From assembly GCF_031143425.1 (NCBI RefSeq), contig NC_090451.1:350742339-350806338 (forward strand): a DNA stretch of 64,000 bases, read 5' to 3'. This document shows, in pieces, positions 30,493 through 43,559 of the stretch. This DNA is from Pleurodeles waltl (taxonomy: Eukaryota > Chordata > Amphibia > Caudata > Salamandridae). Position 1 is the stretch's first letter. Each line of letters begins with the position of its first letter. The translations under genes were made by a program, and so were the position numbers. Below the pieces are notes generated by a model that did no database searches, had not been told where the DNA came from, and saw only the letters and a program-made list of their open reading frames with translations.

Positions 30493-31791
30493 TTTTTCTT
30501 AGCAGCTTTGCATGTTTATGAAAGCTGGGAAGATCGTGACTTTAGTACAGCAATCCATTCGTTGATGCCATTTTATCCAGATACTTTTATCCAGAGCACC
30601 TATTTTTCCCAATAACTCAAAATGTACTTATATTTTGACCAATTTAATTGGTCCCCTCTATGGGAATCCACAAACTTTGGGTACAATTAGAATCCTCAAG
30701 ATGTTGGGGAAAAAAGGACACAATTTGGCATTGATATTTTATGTAGAAAAAAGTTATGGAGCCCTAAGTGCAAACTACCCCAAATAGCCAAACAAAAGGC
30801 TCAGCATGGGGGTCGGGGATGAGGCCCAACAGTAAAGGGGTTTATTACAGAGGCTACACCTCTAGAAAAAGATTACTCGTTATGCTGCATTGGGCATGCA
30901 TCTTTTAGAGATCTCCCTTCCCCTGCCCAACCTTTTTTCATTCTAATTAAAGAACTGCCTAAAAGTATGAACAAATTATCATATTTATGATGGATGTCAA
31001 AGGAAGTGAGTGATGTTACAATGCATTTATCTTTGGGTCTGTTACAGGAAGTTACGTCGGCAAAATGATAGAAATGCTCAAATAACATGTAAAATGATAA
31101 AAAATTACATAATAAAATACATTTCTGAATAACATCCAGGTCACAATTCTGACTCCCTGCAGCATTAACTGTTTTATTTTTTTATTAGCGGTCAATATAT
31201 TAAGTGTCACATTACAGACATGCAAAAGTATCAATTATCCTTTTTGACCGTATTTTCATTATCGAAATATCCAATCTTTAGTTCAGCACATTCAAATATT
31301 TCACTATCTCATACAGATTTTTCAGTACTTCCTGAAGAGTGTTGTTCAACGAAGACGCCCCTTTATAAAAGGACGGTTATAGGCAGGGACACGAAGTTGA
31401 ACTTTTAAAATGTGGTGTCTGTAAGTTTCAGGACGTTAAACAAGCGGTTACCCTCCTTTCCAGCGGTGTAGGAAGTGCGGATTCTATTTATAAAACACTG
31501 CTTCCAGTTTCGGAGCCCATGGCGTTTAGAGTTTTATTATTCAGAGTTCCGGTTGAGCAGCAGAGATTGCCAATTCATGGAGTTAATGTGTTTTACACGG
31601 TATGAGGTAATTGCTGTACTTCAACCCAGTGAGTCACACTGGCGTCAGCCGAGAACAGAGGGACTAGAATGGCAACTGTTGGTCTTTTTATGCAGAGAAG
31701 AAGCAGGGAAAGGGACCAGTCTGTTTACATGGTTCTTCTCAACATGAATATCCTTCCAATAATAATAAAACTGAACAAAAGGGTCCCGGAC
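30493..31791. other. No gene recognised
   Basis: AT-rich sequence with no motif-bearing frame. A short frame at 31475-31747 shows nothing recognisable. Confidence 0.5.
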
Positions 31792-31794
31792 TAA

Positions 31795-31965
31795 GGGCCT
31801 GATTCTAACTTTGGAGGACGGTGTTAAACCGTCCCAAAAGTGGCGGATATACCACCTACCGTATTACGAGTTCCATAGGATATAATGGACTCGTAATACG
31901 GAAGGTGGTATATCCGCCACTTTTGGGACGGTTTAACACCGTCCTCCAAAGTTAGAATCAGGCCC
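31795..31965. mobile_element. 171-bp hairpin MITE, Harbinger-like
   Basis: The entire element is one inverted repeat. Arms of about 75 bp begin GGGCCTGATTCTAACTTTGG and end in the exact inverse, with a single obvious mismatch (ACCTACCG against CGGAAGGT) and a short central loop around TCCATAGGATATAATGGA. TAA flanks both sides (31792-31794, 31966-31968), a 3-bp duplication typical of Harbinger MITEs. The arm word GGACGGTGTTAAA also occurs just inside the left end of Harbinger element 1 (7081-7093), suggesting kinship. Confidence 0.9.
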
Positions 31966-32295
31966 TAAATTTGGGTGTGTAAATTGGTTCGACTTGACTC
32001 AATCACAATGCTTAATTTTTGCCGGTTGGTGGTGGGCATCAGCATTCATTGATGGGATGTGGGATCTGTATGGACACTGAGCATGAGACACAGGCATAAA
32101 ATGAAGAAAGAGTGAGGAAGAAAAGAAAGGGAAATAAATAGTGGCAAATGGAGAAAGCTGGGTTTAAAATAATCTGTTAAATTGAAATAAAGAGAAAGAA
32201 ATGTAGGGTGGTGGAGAAGAAAGAGCCATGAGGTGAAATCAAGACATGGCAGCCTGGTATTTCGCAGCTACAACATTGGGCAACCGTAGTATACC

Positions 32296-32297
32296 TA

Positions 32298-32345
<48 letters not shown>
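32296..32345. repeat. (TA)n microsatellite
   Basis: An uninterrupted run of AT/TA dinucleotides over about 40 bp follows TATATATGTG. Confidence 0.95.
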
Positions 32346-32346
<1 letters not shown>

Positions 32347-32461
32347 TCACTTAAAAAACAGAGGTTACAGCGATGTTATAGTTAGGTTCTGAATTTCCTT
32401 GCATAAAACAATAGAAATTCAGCAGTTATAGTTTTTGTTAACTCAAGTAACTATAACTCAC

Positions 32462-35352
32462 GCCCTATGGTCATAGAGTGGCAAAGACTAAAGTACAGTG
32501 TTGTAGAGTGGAGTTGCATTAAGTGGAGTAGAGTGTTGAACAGTGGAGCGGCATAGAGCAGAGTGTAATACAGTGGCGTAGAATGGGATAAAGTGCAGTA
32601 GTGTGGAGCATAGTGCAATGGAGTACACTGGAGTGTGGTAGTGTGGTAGTGGATAGTGGAGTAAAGTGTCATAGAGTGGCATGTCGTAGACTATAATCGC
32701 GTGGAGTGCAATAGAGTGCAGTGGCATAACGTACAGTCGAATAAAGTGTCATAAAGTGGAATACCGTGTTGTACAGTAGAGTGTAGTAAGGTGTCGTACA
32801 GTGTTGTAAAGTGATGTAGACTACAGTAGAGTAGAGTGGAATACAGTTCAGTACAGTGGAGTGCTGTACAGTACAGTACAGGGCTGTAGAGTGTGGTAGA
32901 GTGGATTGGCATACAGTTTATAAAGTACAATGTCATAGAGTTGCATAGAGTGGATTACCATACAGTGGAGTAATGAAGAAGAGTGGAGTATTGTGTCAGA
33001 GTAGAGTGGAGTAAAGGGGAGTGCAGTGGCATACAGAAAACTGTCACAGTGTTGTATAGTGGACTAGAGTATCGTACAGTACAGTGGAGTAGAGTGTTAT
33101 ACAATGGTATGCAGTATAGTGCAGTGTTGCACAGTGCAGTGGAGTATAGACAGGCGTAAAGTGTTGATAAGTAGCATACAGTGTAGTAGAGTATTGTAGA
33201 GTGGAGTTGCATAGAGTACAGTAGAGTGTGAAAAAGTGGAGCTGCATAGAGTGGATTGTTGTATAGTAGGGTAGAATGAGGTAAAGTCTTCTACAATGGA
33301 GTAGAGTCAATTGGAGTGGTGTAACGTAATATGGAGTAAAGTACAATAGTATATTAGTTTGTAGTAGAGTAGAGTGCCATAGGGTGGAGTGTACTGGTGC
33401 GGCATAAGTAGTAAACTGTTATAAATTGGAGTGGAGTCTCGTACAGTAGAGTGGAGTGGAGTGCTGTGTCATAAAGAAACGCGCTCTATTGTGAAATAGA
33501 GTGTGGTACATTGGAGTATACAGGCATAGAGTGTAGAATAGAGTTTGACAGTGGAGTGTATGGGGTTAGAGTGGAGTAGAATGTCGTAGAGCGCCATGAA
33601 GTGTGCTAGACTTTTGTAGAGTGGAGTTATATAGAGTCGAGGTGAGTGTCATACAATGGGGCGGCGTAGAGTGGAGAGACATACAGTGTAGTGGCATAGA
33701 ATGGATTGCTTTAAAATGGAGTAGCATACAGTGGAATGGTATATATCCTGTGCAGTAGAGTGTAGGATAGTGGGATAGAGTAGAATGGAGTTGTGTACAG
33801 TGGAGTGGGGTAGAGTGGAGTAGGGTACAGTGGCTTAGCATAGAGTGAGGTGGCGTACTTTGAAGTGGTGTAGCATAGAGTCGAATAACTGTTATAAATT
33901 TGAGTGGTGTTTCATACAGTAGAGCGGAGTGCTGTGTCGTACAGTGTTGGAAACTGTTGTAGAGTGGAGAAGAGTGTTGTACAATAGAGTGTATGTGCAT
34001 AGAGTTGAGTGCAAATGTCGACAATGAAGTGTGCAGGGATGGAGTGGAGTGAACTATAGTGCAGTGGCATAAAATGTAGTAGAGGTTTGTAGAGTGAGAG
34101 TGGAGCAGAGTGCAGCCGAGTGGTGTAAAAAGTAACAGAGTATAGTGAAGTAGCATACAGTGGAGTTGTGTACAGTGAAGTGGTTTAGATTGGAATGGTG
34201 TATTGTGGGATGGGGTAGAGTGTAATACCATACAGTGGAGTGGGGTAGAGTGGAATACTATACAGTAAAGGGGGAAAGATTGAAGTTGTGCACAGTGAAA
34301 TAGAGTAAAATGGTGTGGCATACATTGGAATATCATACAGTGGAGTGGAGTAAAGTAGAATAGCATAGAGTTGAGTGGCATACAGTGGGGTGGTATAGAC
34401 TGAAGTAGTGTACAGTGGGGGAGAGTGAAATAGCATATAGTGGAGTGGCGTAGAGTGGAGTGGTATCCAGTGGATTAGCGTAGAATGGAGTGGTGTAGAG
34501 TCGAGTTGTGTACACTGGAGTGGCACAGACTGGAGTAGAGTATAGTGGAGTGGCATGCAGTGGAATAGCATAGAGTGGAGTGCTGTACTGTAGAGTGGTG
34601 TAGACTGCAATAGCATATAGTGGAGTAGCGTACAGTGCACTAGCATACAGTGAACTGGTGTAGACTGGAGTGGCAAACACTGAAATAGGGTACAGTGTAA
34701 TAGCATACAGTGGAGTGGCGTAGAGTGGAGAGGCGCTTATACGAAAAGCATAGAACGGAGTGGGGTTGAGTGGAGTGGCATACACTGGAGTGGCGTAGAG
34801 TTGAGTAGCAAACAGAGAAGTGGCATACAGTAGAATGCCACAGAGTGAAGTGGCATACAGTGGAATGGTGTAGAGTGGCATAACACACACTGGAGTAGCA
34901 TATAGCTGAGTGGCATACAGTGAAGTGGCGTACACTGAAGAGGCATAGAGTGGAGTTGCATACAGTGTAATAGGATATAGTTGACTGGTGCAGACTGGAG
35001 TTGTGTACAATGTAATAAAGTAGAGTGGAGTGGCATAGAGCAGAGTGTTGATCAGTGGGGTGGCATTGAGTGTAATAGTGTGTAGTGGAGTAGTGTACAG
35101 CAGAGTGGCATATAATAGAGTGGTGCAGACTGGAGTGGCGTAGAGCAGCGTGGGGCAGAATGTAAAAGCATACACTGCAACGCTGTACATTGGGTTTCAA
35201 TCGAATAGTGTAGAAGTAGGTGGCATAAAGTAAAGTACCATACATGTACTGGAGTGGCGTACAGTGGAGTAGCATACAGTGGAGTGGCACAAAGTGGAAT
35301 AGCTTAGAGTGGAGTGGCATACAGTGGAATGGCGTGAAGTGAAATAGAATAT
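32462..35352. repeat. Satellite with 15-bp period (pentamer-based), first block
   Basis: Units such as GTAGAGTGGAGTGGC and ATACAGTGGAGTGGC recur every 15 bp, each made of three related pentamers (AGTGG, AGTGG, CATAC/CGTAG). The left third is more degenerate than the right. Because 15 is a multiple of three, the minus strand shows long frames made of a five-residue repeat (YATPL, STPLH); these are repeat artefacts. At roughly 2.9 kb this would be about 190 units if uniform. Its right part (34.74-35.2 kb) has diverged copies at 36.18-36.66 kb. Confidence 0.95.
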
Positions 35353-35374
35353 TTTGGAGAAATTGTCATCACCA

Positions 35375-36130
35375 ATACCTCAACTAATTTGTGGAATCCT
35401 AGTCTTTGGCCTGCAGCGATGGGTACTTCACCTCATCTGAAGACTGCAGTGAAGAGCCTCAGGGTTCTAACTGATGAAGACCTGTCCATGAAGTCGCAAT
35501 CTGGGACGGTGATATCCTCTGGCTTCCTGAAACGGCGTAAAATCAGGAAAATAGGTATATTCCAGACTCTTATTCAGGTTTATTGCTCTAGTGATTTCCA
35601 GATTAGATTACACAAACTCCCTGCACTTGTGTCTCCCGGGAGCCTAAACTACAGACTACAAATGGTACAAAACCAGGCTGCCAGGCTGATTTTTCATAAA
35701 CCCAGTTGATCTCACATCACCCCTTTGTTGAGGGACCTGCATTGGTTACCAGTAAAACAGTGCACAGTATTCAAGACTGGTTGCATCATTTTTAAAATCC
35801 TATATGGGAGAAGTCCTGCATTCATTTAATCTTGTCTTCAAAAATACTACACCATTAGCAAATTAAGAGCCTCTCATTTGAACCTTCTTGCTATTCCCGT
35901 CTTTAAAAAACAGAGACTTGGTGGTGCCAGGTGTTCCATTTCGGCCCGCCGTATATGGAATTCCTTGACACTAGAAATTAGATTGACTCCTTGCTACATT
36001 GATTCACACAGCACCTAAAAACGTTGCAAGCATATGACTAGGTTGAGGACACTTTATTGGTTGGTTCTATTATCCTAGTGCCAAGAAATCATCTGGTGTA
36101 CGTGCGCTATTATAAATATTTGTAGTATAA
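35375..36130 (+). pseudogene. CR1/L2-like LINE 3' end (RT C-terminal region), disrupted
   Basis: The plus-strand reading has VLTDEDLSMKSQ, LKRRKIRKIGIF, LNYRLQMVQNQAARLIFHKP, then after a stop SHITPLLRDLHWLPVKQCTVF, and RRIWNSLTLEIRLTP. The order of VQNAAARL, HWLPV..R..FK and RLWNSLP-type motifs is the hallmark of the C-terminal region of CR1/L2/Rex-type LINEs. Stops interrupt it in at least three places. It sits as an island inside the satellite, and its last 200 bp reappear at 36677-36905. Confidence 0.8.
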
Positions 36131-37500
36131 GATAACACAGCGGAGTGGCATACAGTACAGTGGTGTACACTGAAGAGTTAAAAAATTGAGTTGAGTTCCA
36201 TACACTGGAATGGCGTAGAGCAGAGTAGCAAACAGTGGAGTGGCATACAGTGGTATACCATAGAGTGGAGTGGCATATAGTGTAATGGTGTAGAGTGGTA
36301 TAGCATACGCTCCAGTACCATATAGCTGAGTGGCATACAGTGAAGTGGCGTACACTGAAGAGGCAAAGAGTGGAGTTGCATACAGTGTAATAGTGTACAG
36401 TGGACTGGTATAGAGTGGAGTTGTGTACAGTGTAATAGTTTAGAGCGGAGCGACGTAGAGCAAGGTGTTGTACGGTTGAGTGGCTTAGAGTGTATTAGTG
36501 TATAGTGGAGTAGCGTACAGTGGAGTGGCGTATAATGAAGTGGTGTAGACTGTGTACAGTGGCATCAGATAGAGTGTAACAGCACACAGTCGAGTGGCGT
36601 ACATTGGAGTGTGGTCTGATGGCAGGCATAGAATGAAGGGGTGTAGAGTCGAGTGCCATACACTGGAGTGGAATAAACTTGGTGGTGCCAGGTTTTCCAT
36701 TTTGACCTTTTGTGTATGAAATTCCTTGCCACAAGAAATTAGATTGACCCCCGCTACATTCAATTCAGACAGCTACTAAAAATGTGGCTTTTTAAACAGG
36801 CATATGTCTAGGCTGAGGACACTGTATTGGTTGGTTCTGTTATCCTAGTGCCAGGACACCATCTGGGGTACGTGTGCTTTTATAAATATTTGTAACATAA
36901 CATAACACAGCAGAGTGGCATACAGTGCAGTGGCATATACTAAAGAGGTGGAAAATTGAGTTAAGTGGCATACACTGGAGTGCAGTAGAGTAGCAAACAG
37001 TGGATTGGCATACAGTGGAATGGTGTAGAGTGGAGTAGCGTATAGTAGAGTGGCATATAATGGAGTGGTGTAGACTGGAGTGGTGTAAAGTGGCATGGGG
37101 TATAGAGTAATAGCAAACAGTTGAGTGGTGTACATTGGAGTGGGATTCAGTCGAATAGCATAGAATGAAGGGGTGTAGAGTGGAGTGCCATACACTGGAG
37201 TGGTGTAGAGTAGAGTAGAGTGTGGTGAAGTGGCATACAGTTGAATAGGGTACAGTGGAATAGAGTAGAGTGGAGCAGTATTGGTAGAATGGTGTAGAAT
37301 GGAATAGCGTATTATGGAGTGATGTCCAGTGGAGTGGCATCCAGTGGAGTGACATAAACTGGAGTGGTGTTTATTGGCATTGTTTAAAGTGTAATAGTGG
37401 CATGGTTTTGAGGGTCGTACAGTGGGGAGGTGTGGAGTGGAGTGGCGTAGAGTACAATAGCGTATAGTGGATTGGCTACAGTGGCGCCGCATATGGATGT
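36131..37500. repeat. Satellite with 15-bp period, second block, with a duplicated LINE tail
   Basis: The same 15-bp units as in the first block. The segment 36677-36905 is not satellite but a second copy of the CR1/L2-like LINE tail found at 35916-36130 (shared ACTTGGTGGTGCCAGG start and GTTATCCTAGTGCCA). Satellite on the right side of both copies also matches (TTGAGTTAAGT/TTGAGTTGAGT, GAATGAAGGGGTGTAGAGT), so LINE tail and satellite were duplicated together. Confidence 0.92.
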
Positions 37501-40011
37501 ATGTAAAATTTGACCGCAATGTAGATTATGGTGTGTAGAGTAACACAAAACAGCGAATTGTACTGACATGCATTTCTCCAGATTTAGCAATCAATGCACT
37601 GCCACACATTGCCCTTGTAAAATGTGTATATCACAAAATAAAATGATGCACAAATGCATTTTGTGACTTCCTGAGAATGGCTGCAAAGGCAAGAATGGAT
37701 GCAAATGGGGACAGCAGGCATCTAGCCATTCATTTGCATTCCCTCAGTGTCACAAATGTCAACATTTATTTGTAAAAACAGTGTGTGTCCTTGTGTCACA
37801 CGGTTTCTTGGAGGCTAGTTGGTGTCTGTCTTCTTCCTCCTTGCTATCTGATGATGTAGATATTTTGCATAGTAAAGAGTGACACACTGTGTGAGACAAG
37901 GATGCTGGATCCCCCACAAAATTCTGATTCTTTTTGTATGGGTCTTAAAAGGCATCCAGGTTTTCTCAAATGTATTCGTCTTGTAAATTATAAGGGCAGC
38001 CAATTTCTCCATGGCAAATATGTTTTGTGTCTTTCCCCACCCCTAGATGCAGTGGTGGAATGGTCTGAAGTTTTCAGACATCTGGCTGCCAGCATCAAGT
38101 GGGAGATTAGTTTGTCTATTGACATGCTTAGTTTATAGATGCTACACTCGAGGGGATCCCCAAATAATAGAATTAAAGGTTGAAGTGAAAGGGTAACTCC
38201 AGTTATGACTCTAATGTGGAATAATATTTCCTTCCAGTATATTTGTATTTGCTTACAGGACTACCACATGTGAGTCAAAGTACCTGTTTCACAACAATAT
38301 TACCAGCAAGTGTCCAGGCTTCTGAACATTGCTGTCGAACTTGTTGGAGCCAGATAGGATCTGGTCATAAGTATGTACACATTTTGTTTATTCTGTAAAC
38401 AGATGGACAACCTTGCTGCTCTTTCCCATAGTTTAGTCCACCTTTCTATTGGTATTTTGACCGCCAGCTCTTTTTCCCACCTGGCACTGTAAGTTTGTTT
38501 GTGTATCAGCTATATGTTGCATATGTGAACATAGAAGCATCTAGGGCTTGATTTAGAGTTTGTCAGATAGGGTACACCATCACAGTGTTGACAGAGTACC
38601 CTGCCCTCCAAACTCTCGTCTGCCCACCCAATCTCAGTCGGGCAGACTGCCAGGTTTACAGAGACGGAGTAAAATTTACTCTGTCAGCGTAAGCCTTTCT
38701 CTGAAGTCAGGAGGGAGTACAGGCTGCCAGAAGTAAGCTATCTGAGCATTTTCCCTGTTTACAGTGAGCAGTCGTATGGGGTTTGTTTTACTGTTCCTCT
38801 CAGCTATTGACTTTAAAAATGTTCCGCTACCATGATGTTGACAGATGCCCGGGTTGCAAAACCTTTTTGTTCTTGGCCTTGCATGATTATTTTCTCTTTT
38901 GGAAGTGTGCCTCTTGTGCTCTTTTCGTACAGTGTAACTTACAGTTATTACTTCAGAATTGCAGTTACTAGACACTGACATCTCTGCTGCCTGTACCATA
39001 TTGCCTTTGCTTGGCAACACAATGATCTTCTTTCTTGGGTTTTCATTCATTTACAGCACTGCAAACTTTGGCACAGTGATTCTGTTTTCTAGACTTTGAT
39101 CATATGCGCACCTCTTTTCTGGCCAGTTACCTTCATATGGTATACCTCGTCTGCAGTAACCATAGAGTGGCATTGCCTTCTTTGTACGAGGATATTTTCA
39201 TTCCTCTCACTGGGGAACCTATGCCATAATCACTTGGACTGCATCTACCAGCTCTTGTTTGATGTGCATGCCTGCAAGTGCATCTTCTATGAATGCTACC
39301 AAGGGTTGCAACACTTGCACTGTTAACCACATTTCATCATGCTGGCCAGAGAGGTAATTGGACCTATCGCTATGAGCTGACACAATTTCACCAATCTCAA
39401 TGACCTGTACTCATCCAGAGTCCCCAGGATCAGTAGGTGCACTAAGAGCAGCATGTTTCCTAAGACTTTAAATTGTCTATTTCCTCTAGATGACTAATTT
39501 GTCACAAAACAAATCATCCTGAAACTGCATTCACATGAGGACTACAGTAGCTATTTAGAGCTGCCACTGTTGCACCATAGTTATTACACAATCCTCGTGG
39601 TTTGGCGCTTCAGTAATAGCTTGTAGTTATTTCCATCCATGAAGTGCAGGAGTAGCATCTGCTCAGCACAATATCATATTTCTTACTTTTATAGCAAACT
39701 TTAACACAGTTGAGACAGGAATACCCTCTATCTGGAGTACAGTCATACTTCCCTGCTCTGAGTGCCCAACTGTGAGTATCTGGTATCCTCTATTTTGATT
39801 TTGACCTTAGCCTTTTGCTAATCCATTGTGTGCACAAGGGCTTAGGCCTGTCCTTGGACATTAGAGAGGTTCTGGATTTGCCATGGCCCTGGAGTGGTGC
39901 ACAATGCACACACCTCTTGTTTAGACAATTTTATTTAGAAACTGTTCAAGCACCCGGGCCTTGATTATCCTTAAAATTATCACCATTCTCTTCCTCCACC
40001 TGGATTCCACG
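37501..40011. other. No gene recognised; possible MITE end at about 38543
   Basis: Scattered short frames only. GGGCTTGATTTAGAGTTTGTC at about 38542-38562 has the look of a Harbinger-like MITE end, but a second end was not found. 37815-38500 contains a weak minus-strand reading that could be LINE-derived; I could not name a motif. Confidence 0.35.
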
Positions 40012-43000
40012 TTTTTTGGTTTTTTTTTCAAATCTGTTTTATTATTTTCAGCGCAAAACATAAGTTTACAAGTACAGAAATGGGGTCAATACAGAACACA
40101 CTTCAAAAATTAGCAGGACAGCAGTGCACATATTTACTAATCAATGGATGTCCTAAACATCGGCAGTACAGTCAGTATTTAACGACATGGAGTATTGCCA
40201 TTTCACACGCGACACAGTTAAGTGCCATAAGCGCACCAAGTCTATTCCACCTGCCCCAAAACACACTAGCCACCGCAGCACATCACAAGCATGTATTCCG
40301 CTGTAACTGATCTATCATCTGTTGTGTTTGCATTCAGCTGGTGATATATGTCAGCTAGCCTGCTTTAGCCTCCCCAAGGCGTGCGCGGTGATAATATAGT
40401 CTCCTCCCCTCTTAGTGTGATGTTCCTCTCTTATCTCTGGTACGCTTAACCAATGCAAGCCCCTGGAGTATTACTTTCGTAGTATGACGAATCACGGTGG
40501 GCGCTCATCGCTTTTCGCTTCCAGTTTAGTCACCCGTGCCTCCCATACGTCATTGCCCGTGTGTGCCTGCCCCCTGTCCTGCAAAACCAGCAGCACACAT
40601 GTCTCCACACGTGCCCAACGCAATGTCAAGGCGCGCCAGCTAAGTATCTCCGGTGCTCTAAGCGCCTTCCAGTTCTTGGCAGTCAAACATTTGTACATGA
40701 TGAACGCCAGGTCAGCAAACTTATAAATGTATTTGTGTTTCCTGATTCTAATACGTACCCCCAACAGACAGGACTCTGGTGCCAACAAGAACACGTTGCC
40801 TGTAATGTCGGACACTACTACATCAAGCCAGGCCCTCTGCAAGGGGTCACAGTCCCAGACCATTTGATAGAAGTGCACCGCATGATGACCACAGCGGGGG
40901 CACGTCGGCGCAGACGCGGGGTACATGCGCTGAATCCGAGATGGGGACAAATACGTCTGGTGTATAAAATTAAATTGAGTATAGCGAAACCTGGGGTTCC
41001 TTGACACTCTCTGTACTTGCTGAAGGGCTACAGTCCACTCCTCAGAGGACAAGGGATTGCGGAGCACCGAGTTCCATCTGCGTCCCGCCACCCCCACACC
41101 ATCCGCGGTTACTATGGTCAGAGCTTTGTATAAATTAGTGATTACATTCTTCTGGGCACCCTCTGAGAGCAATAAGTGTAGAGCAGGAGAAGTCTTGGTT
41201 TCCTGATTCCCCTGCTTCCACGTTTTTTTAATCAGGTGGCATATAGCGTAATACGTCACAAATTGTCCTGAACTCACTGAGGTCAGATCCCTAATGGTTT
41301 CAAATGACATTAGTGTACCATCGTCAAAGCAATCACCCAAGGTCACTATTCCTGCCTCCACCCACGGTGTTATGTAATGGTGTTTGAGTAGCCGTATGCT
41401 TCCAGGTGTTTGGCCGAATGGTATGAGAGGGGAGAATGGAGAGCAAGATTTGCCCCCTCTGTATATATCTTCGCCAGCAGACACGTGCTGATAACAGTAA
41501 ATAATTGTCATATACATGTTGCACTGTATGATCAGTAAGCCACGTGAAGATAGGAACACCTCTCAGTTGCGCACGCACCCATGCCATCTTGGATGATTCG
41601 GGTCTGTTCAGCCAACATAATGGCCACTGTAGCTGCGCTGCTGCATAATTATGTTCACAGTTCGGTGCTCCCAGCCCACTATCACATAATGGGCACTGCA
41701 GGGTGCTGAGAGCGGCTCGGGCCTATCGCGGCCCCAGATGAGCTCCAGCAGCAGTCTATTAAGGTCACGAAAGAAACTCTTGGGGACAACTAGAGGTAGC
41801 GCAGCAAATATAGTAAAGGAGCCTTGGCAATATCATCATGTTTGCCACTGCCACCCTCCCCAGGGGAGAGAGAGGAAGCGAGCAACAGAACTGAAGTGAT
41901 CCTTTCATGGAGCAAAGCGTACGTCCCAGGTTGCCGTCCCTCATGTCATCAGTCTGGTGATATATTTGCACTCCCAGATATTTAAAAGTGTCCAAGCACC
42001 ACCTCAGCCTGCTTGGCAGAAGTGCCTCCCTCAACTCCACCATAGGAAACAAACAGGTTTTGGACCAGTTAACCTGCAGGCCCGAGATTGTGCCATACAG
42101 ATCCAACAAGGACATCACATCAGGGAGGGTGGACCTACCCCTCTCTAAGTAAATCAGTGCATCATCAGCATATAGCGATATAATGTGATATGTTCCAATG
42201 CAATAGATTGCGCAGCCTTAGCTCTAAACCGAGTGGCCAATGGTTCCATCGCGAGAGCAAACAACAGTGGTGACAATGGACATCCCTGTCTCGTTCCTTT
42301 GCCTATGGTGAAGCTCTCTGATATTATTCCGCCTGTCTTTACCCTAGCGATGGGGTCAGCATACAGAGTCTGCACCCAACGCACGGAGCCCGGTCCGAAC
42401 CCCATGTAGCGCAGTGCAGCAAACAGGTAATCCCAGCCCAGGGTATCGAATGCTTTTTCTATGTCCAGGGACACGGCCACATTTTTATATGTTTCTTTAG
42501 GAGTATCGCCAATAATGCTTAATAATCTGCAGATGTTTAGGAATGTGTTTCTTCTGGGTATGAATCCACTCTGATCTTCATGATTCAGTGTGTGTATAAC
42601 TAAAGCGAGTCTATTCGCCAACACATTACCTAAGATTTTGCAGTCTAAATTAAGGAGAGACAGCGGTCTGTACGATTTCACATCCATGGGATCCCGACCA
42701 GGCTTAGGGAGCACTACCTCTCTCTGGGATGCTGGGCGTAACCCTCGGGTCCAAGCCTCCTCAAACATGGACAGCAAAGGACGCGACAAATGCTGAGCAT
42801 AGGTGGCATAGTACTCTATCGGTAGACCATTTACCCCAGGGGTTTTATTACGAGCTATTTGTGTTATGGCCACAGCAATTTCTTCCAGTTTGAGGGGCTC
42901 GTCAAGCGCTGCCACTTGCATCGCCGACAGCCTCATGAGCGGGGCTTCGCCGAGGAAGGACTCCAGGTGCTGAGCATCACACACTGGATGTTGTTGGTAT

Positions 43001-43255
43001 AGCCCCATGTAGTAATCTTTAAAGGCATCATTAATTGCTTCTTGCGAAGACACCACTGTCCCGTCAGTCAAGCATATAGCCCCAATTGGAGTGTGCTGCT
43101 GCTCCTCTTGTAACAGCCATGCCAAAAGCCTCCCTGAGCGATCACACTCCGTATGTAGACGCGTAAGATGGTAGTTATAATCATGTCTGCGGAGCCGCTG
43201 ATCCGCACCTCATACACCCTACGTTTCACTCCTAGGGGCTCAAATGGCACCCTGT
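40012..43255 (-). pseudogene. L1-type LINE ORF2, 5'-truncated (RT and C-terminal part)
   Basis: On the minus strand the RT domain is largely open (43125-42154): NKTPGVNGLPIEYYATYAQH, LPKPGRDPMDVKSYRPLSLL, VSLDIEKAFDTLGWDYLF (first catalytic Asp), and GTRQGCPLSPLLFALAMEPL. Then comes a one-base frame change, after which LYADDALIYLERGR follows (42190-42150), so the YADD box is present but out of frame. The C-terminal part continues (42118-41765, then 41559-40492, 355 codons open) and ends with a cysteine/histidine cluster CPRCGHHAVHFYQMVWDC typical of L1 ORF2 ends. The plus-strand poly-T near 40020 corresponds to the A-rich 3' end. The endonuclease domain is missing at the 43.25-kb side. L1 clade is clear from the RT motifs; activity is lost. 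Confidence 0.88.
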
Positions 43256-43261
43256 GCTGTG

Positions 43262-43540
43262 CGACTGCTATTTCCAGTGTACCTGGATTCCTCGTTAAAG
43301 TGTTTTAGTGGTCCAGTAATGTCCAATACCAGTTCATCTCAGGGTTTAGAAGGAACTTCTACAGGAGATATTAGGGTATTTCTGGTAAATTTAGCTTTAT
43401 CACTCAGAGCAAAATGTATGCAATCTTTTACTTTATTTTCTAAAATGTGCCCATTCCTCTGGCAACCAATAGTGAGCCCTGGCCTTGCTTTTTGTGAAAC
43501 TTCTTCCTGGATACTCCTCATGTGATACCTCAGCAATTCT
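43262..43540 (-). pseudogene. Ty3/gypsy integrase zinc-finger region, inverted fragment
   Basis: The minus strand reads RYHMRSIQEEVSQKARPGLT, then ENKVKDCIHFALSDKAKFT, matching the plus-strand copy at 43910-44090. The second Cys of the HHCC motif is replaced (CIHF in place of CIKC). The fragment lies head to head with the plus-strand copy, separated by only about 20 bp, and directly abuts the 5' edge of the L1-type LINE. Confidence 0.75.
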
Positions 43541-43559
43541 ATCCTACAAATCTCTACTT

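Noticed and set aside
32462..37500. Possibility of a CRISPR-like or other regularly spaced array
   Set aside because: The units are contiguous tandem satellite units without unique spacers, in vertebrate DNA.
32488..37519. Long minus-strand frames (up to 285 codons) rich in Tyr, Thr, Pro, Leu
   Set aside because: They arise from the 15-bp satellite, whose period keeps the frame open; a five-residue repeat without other features.
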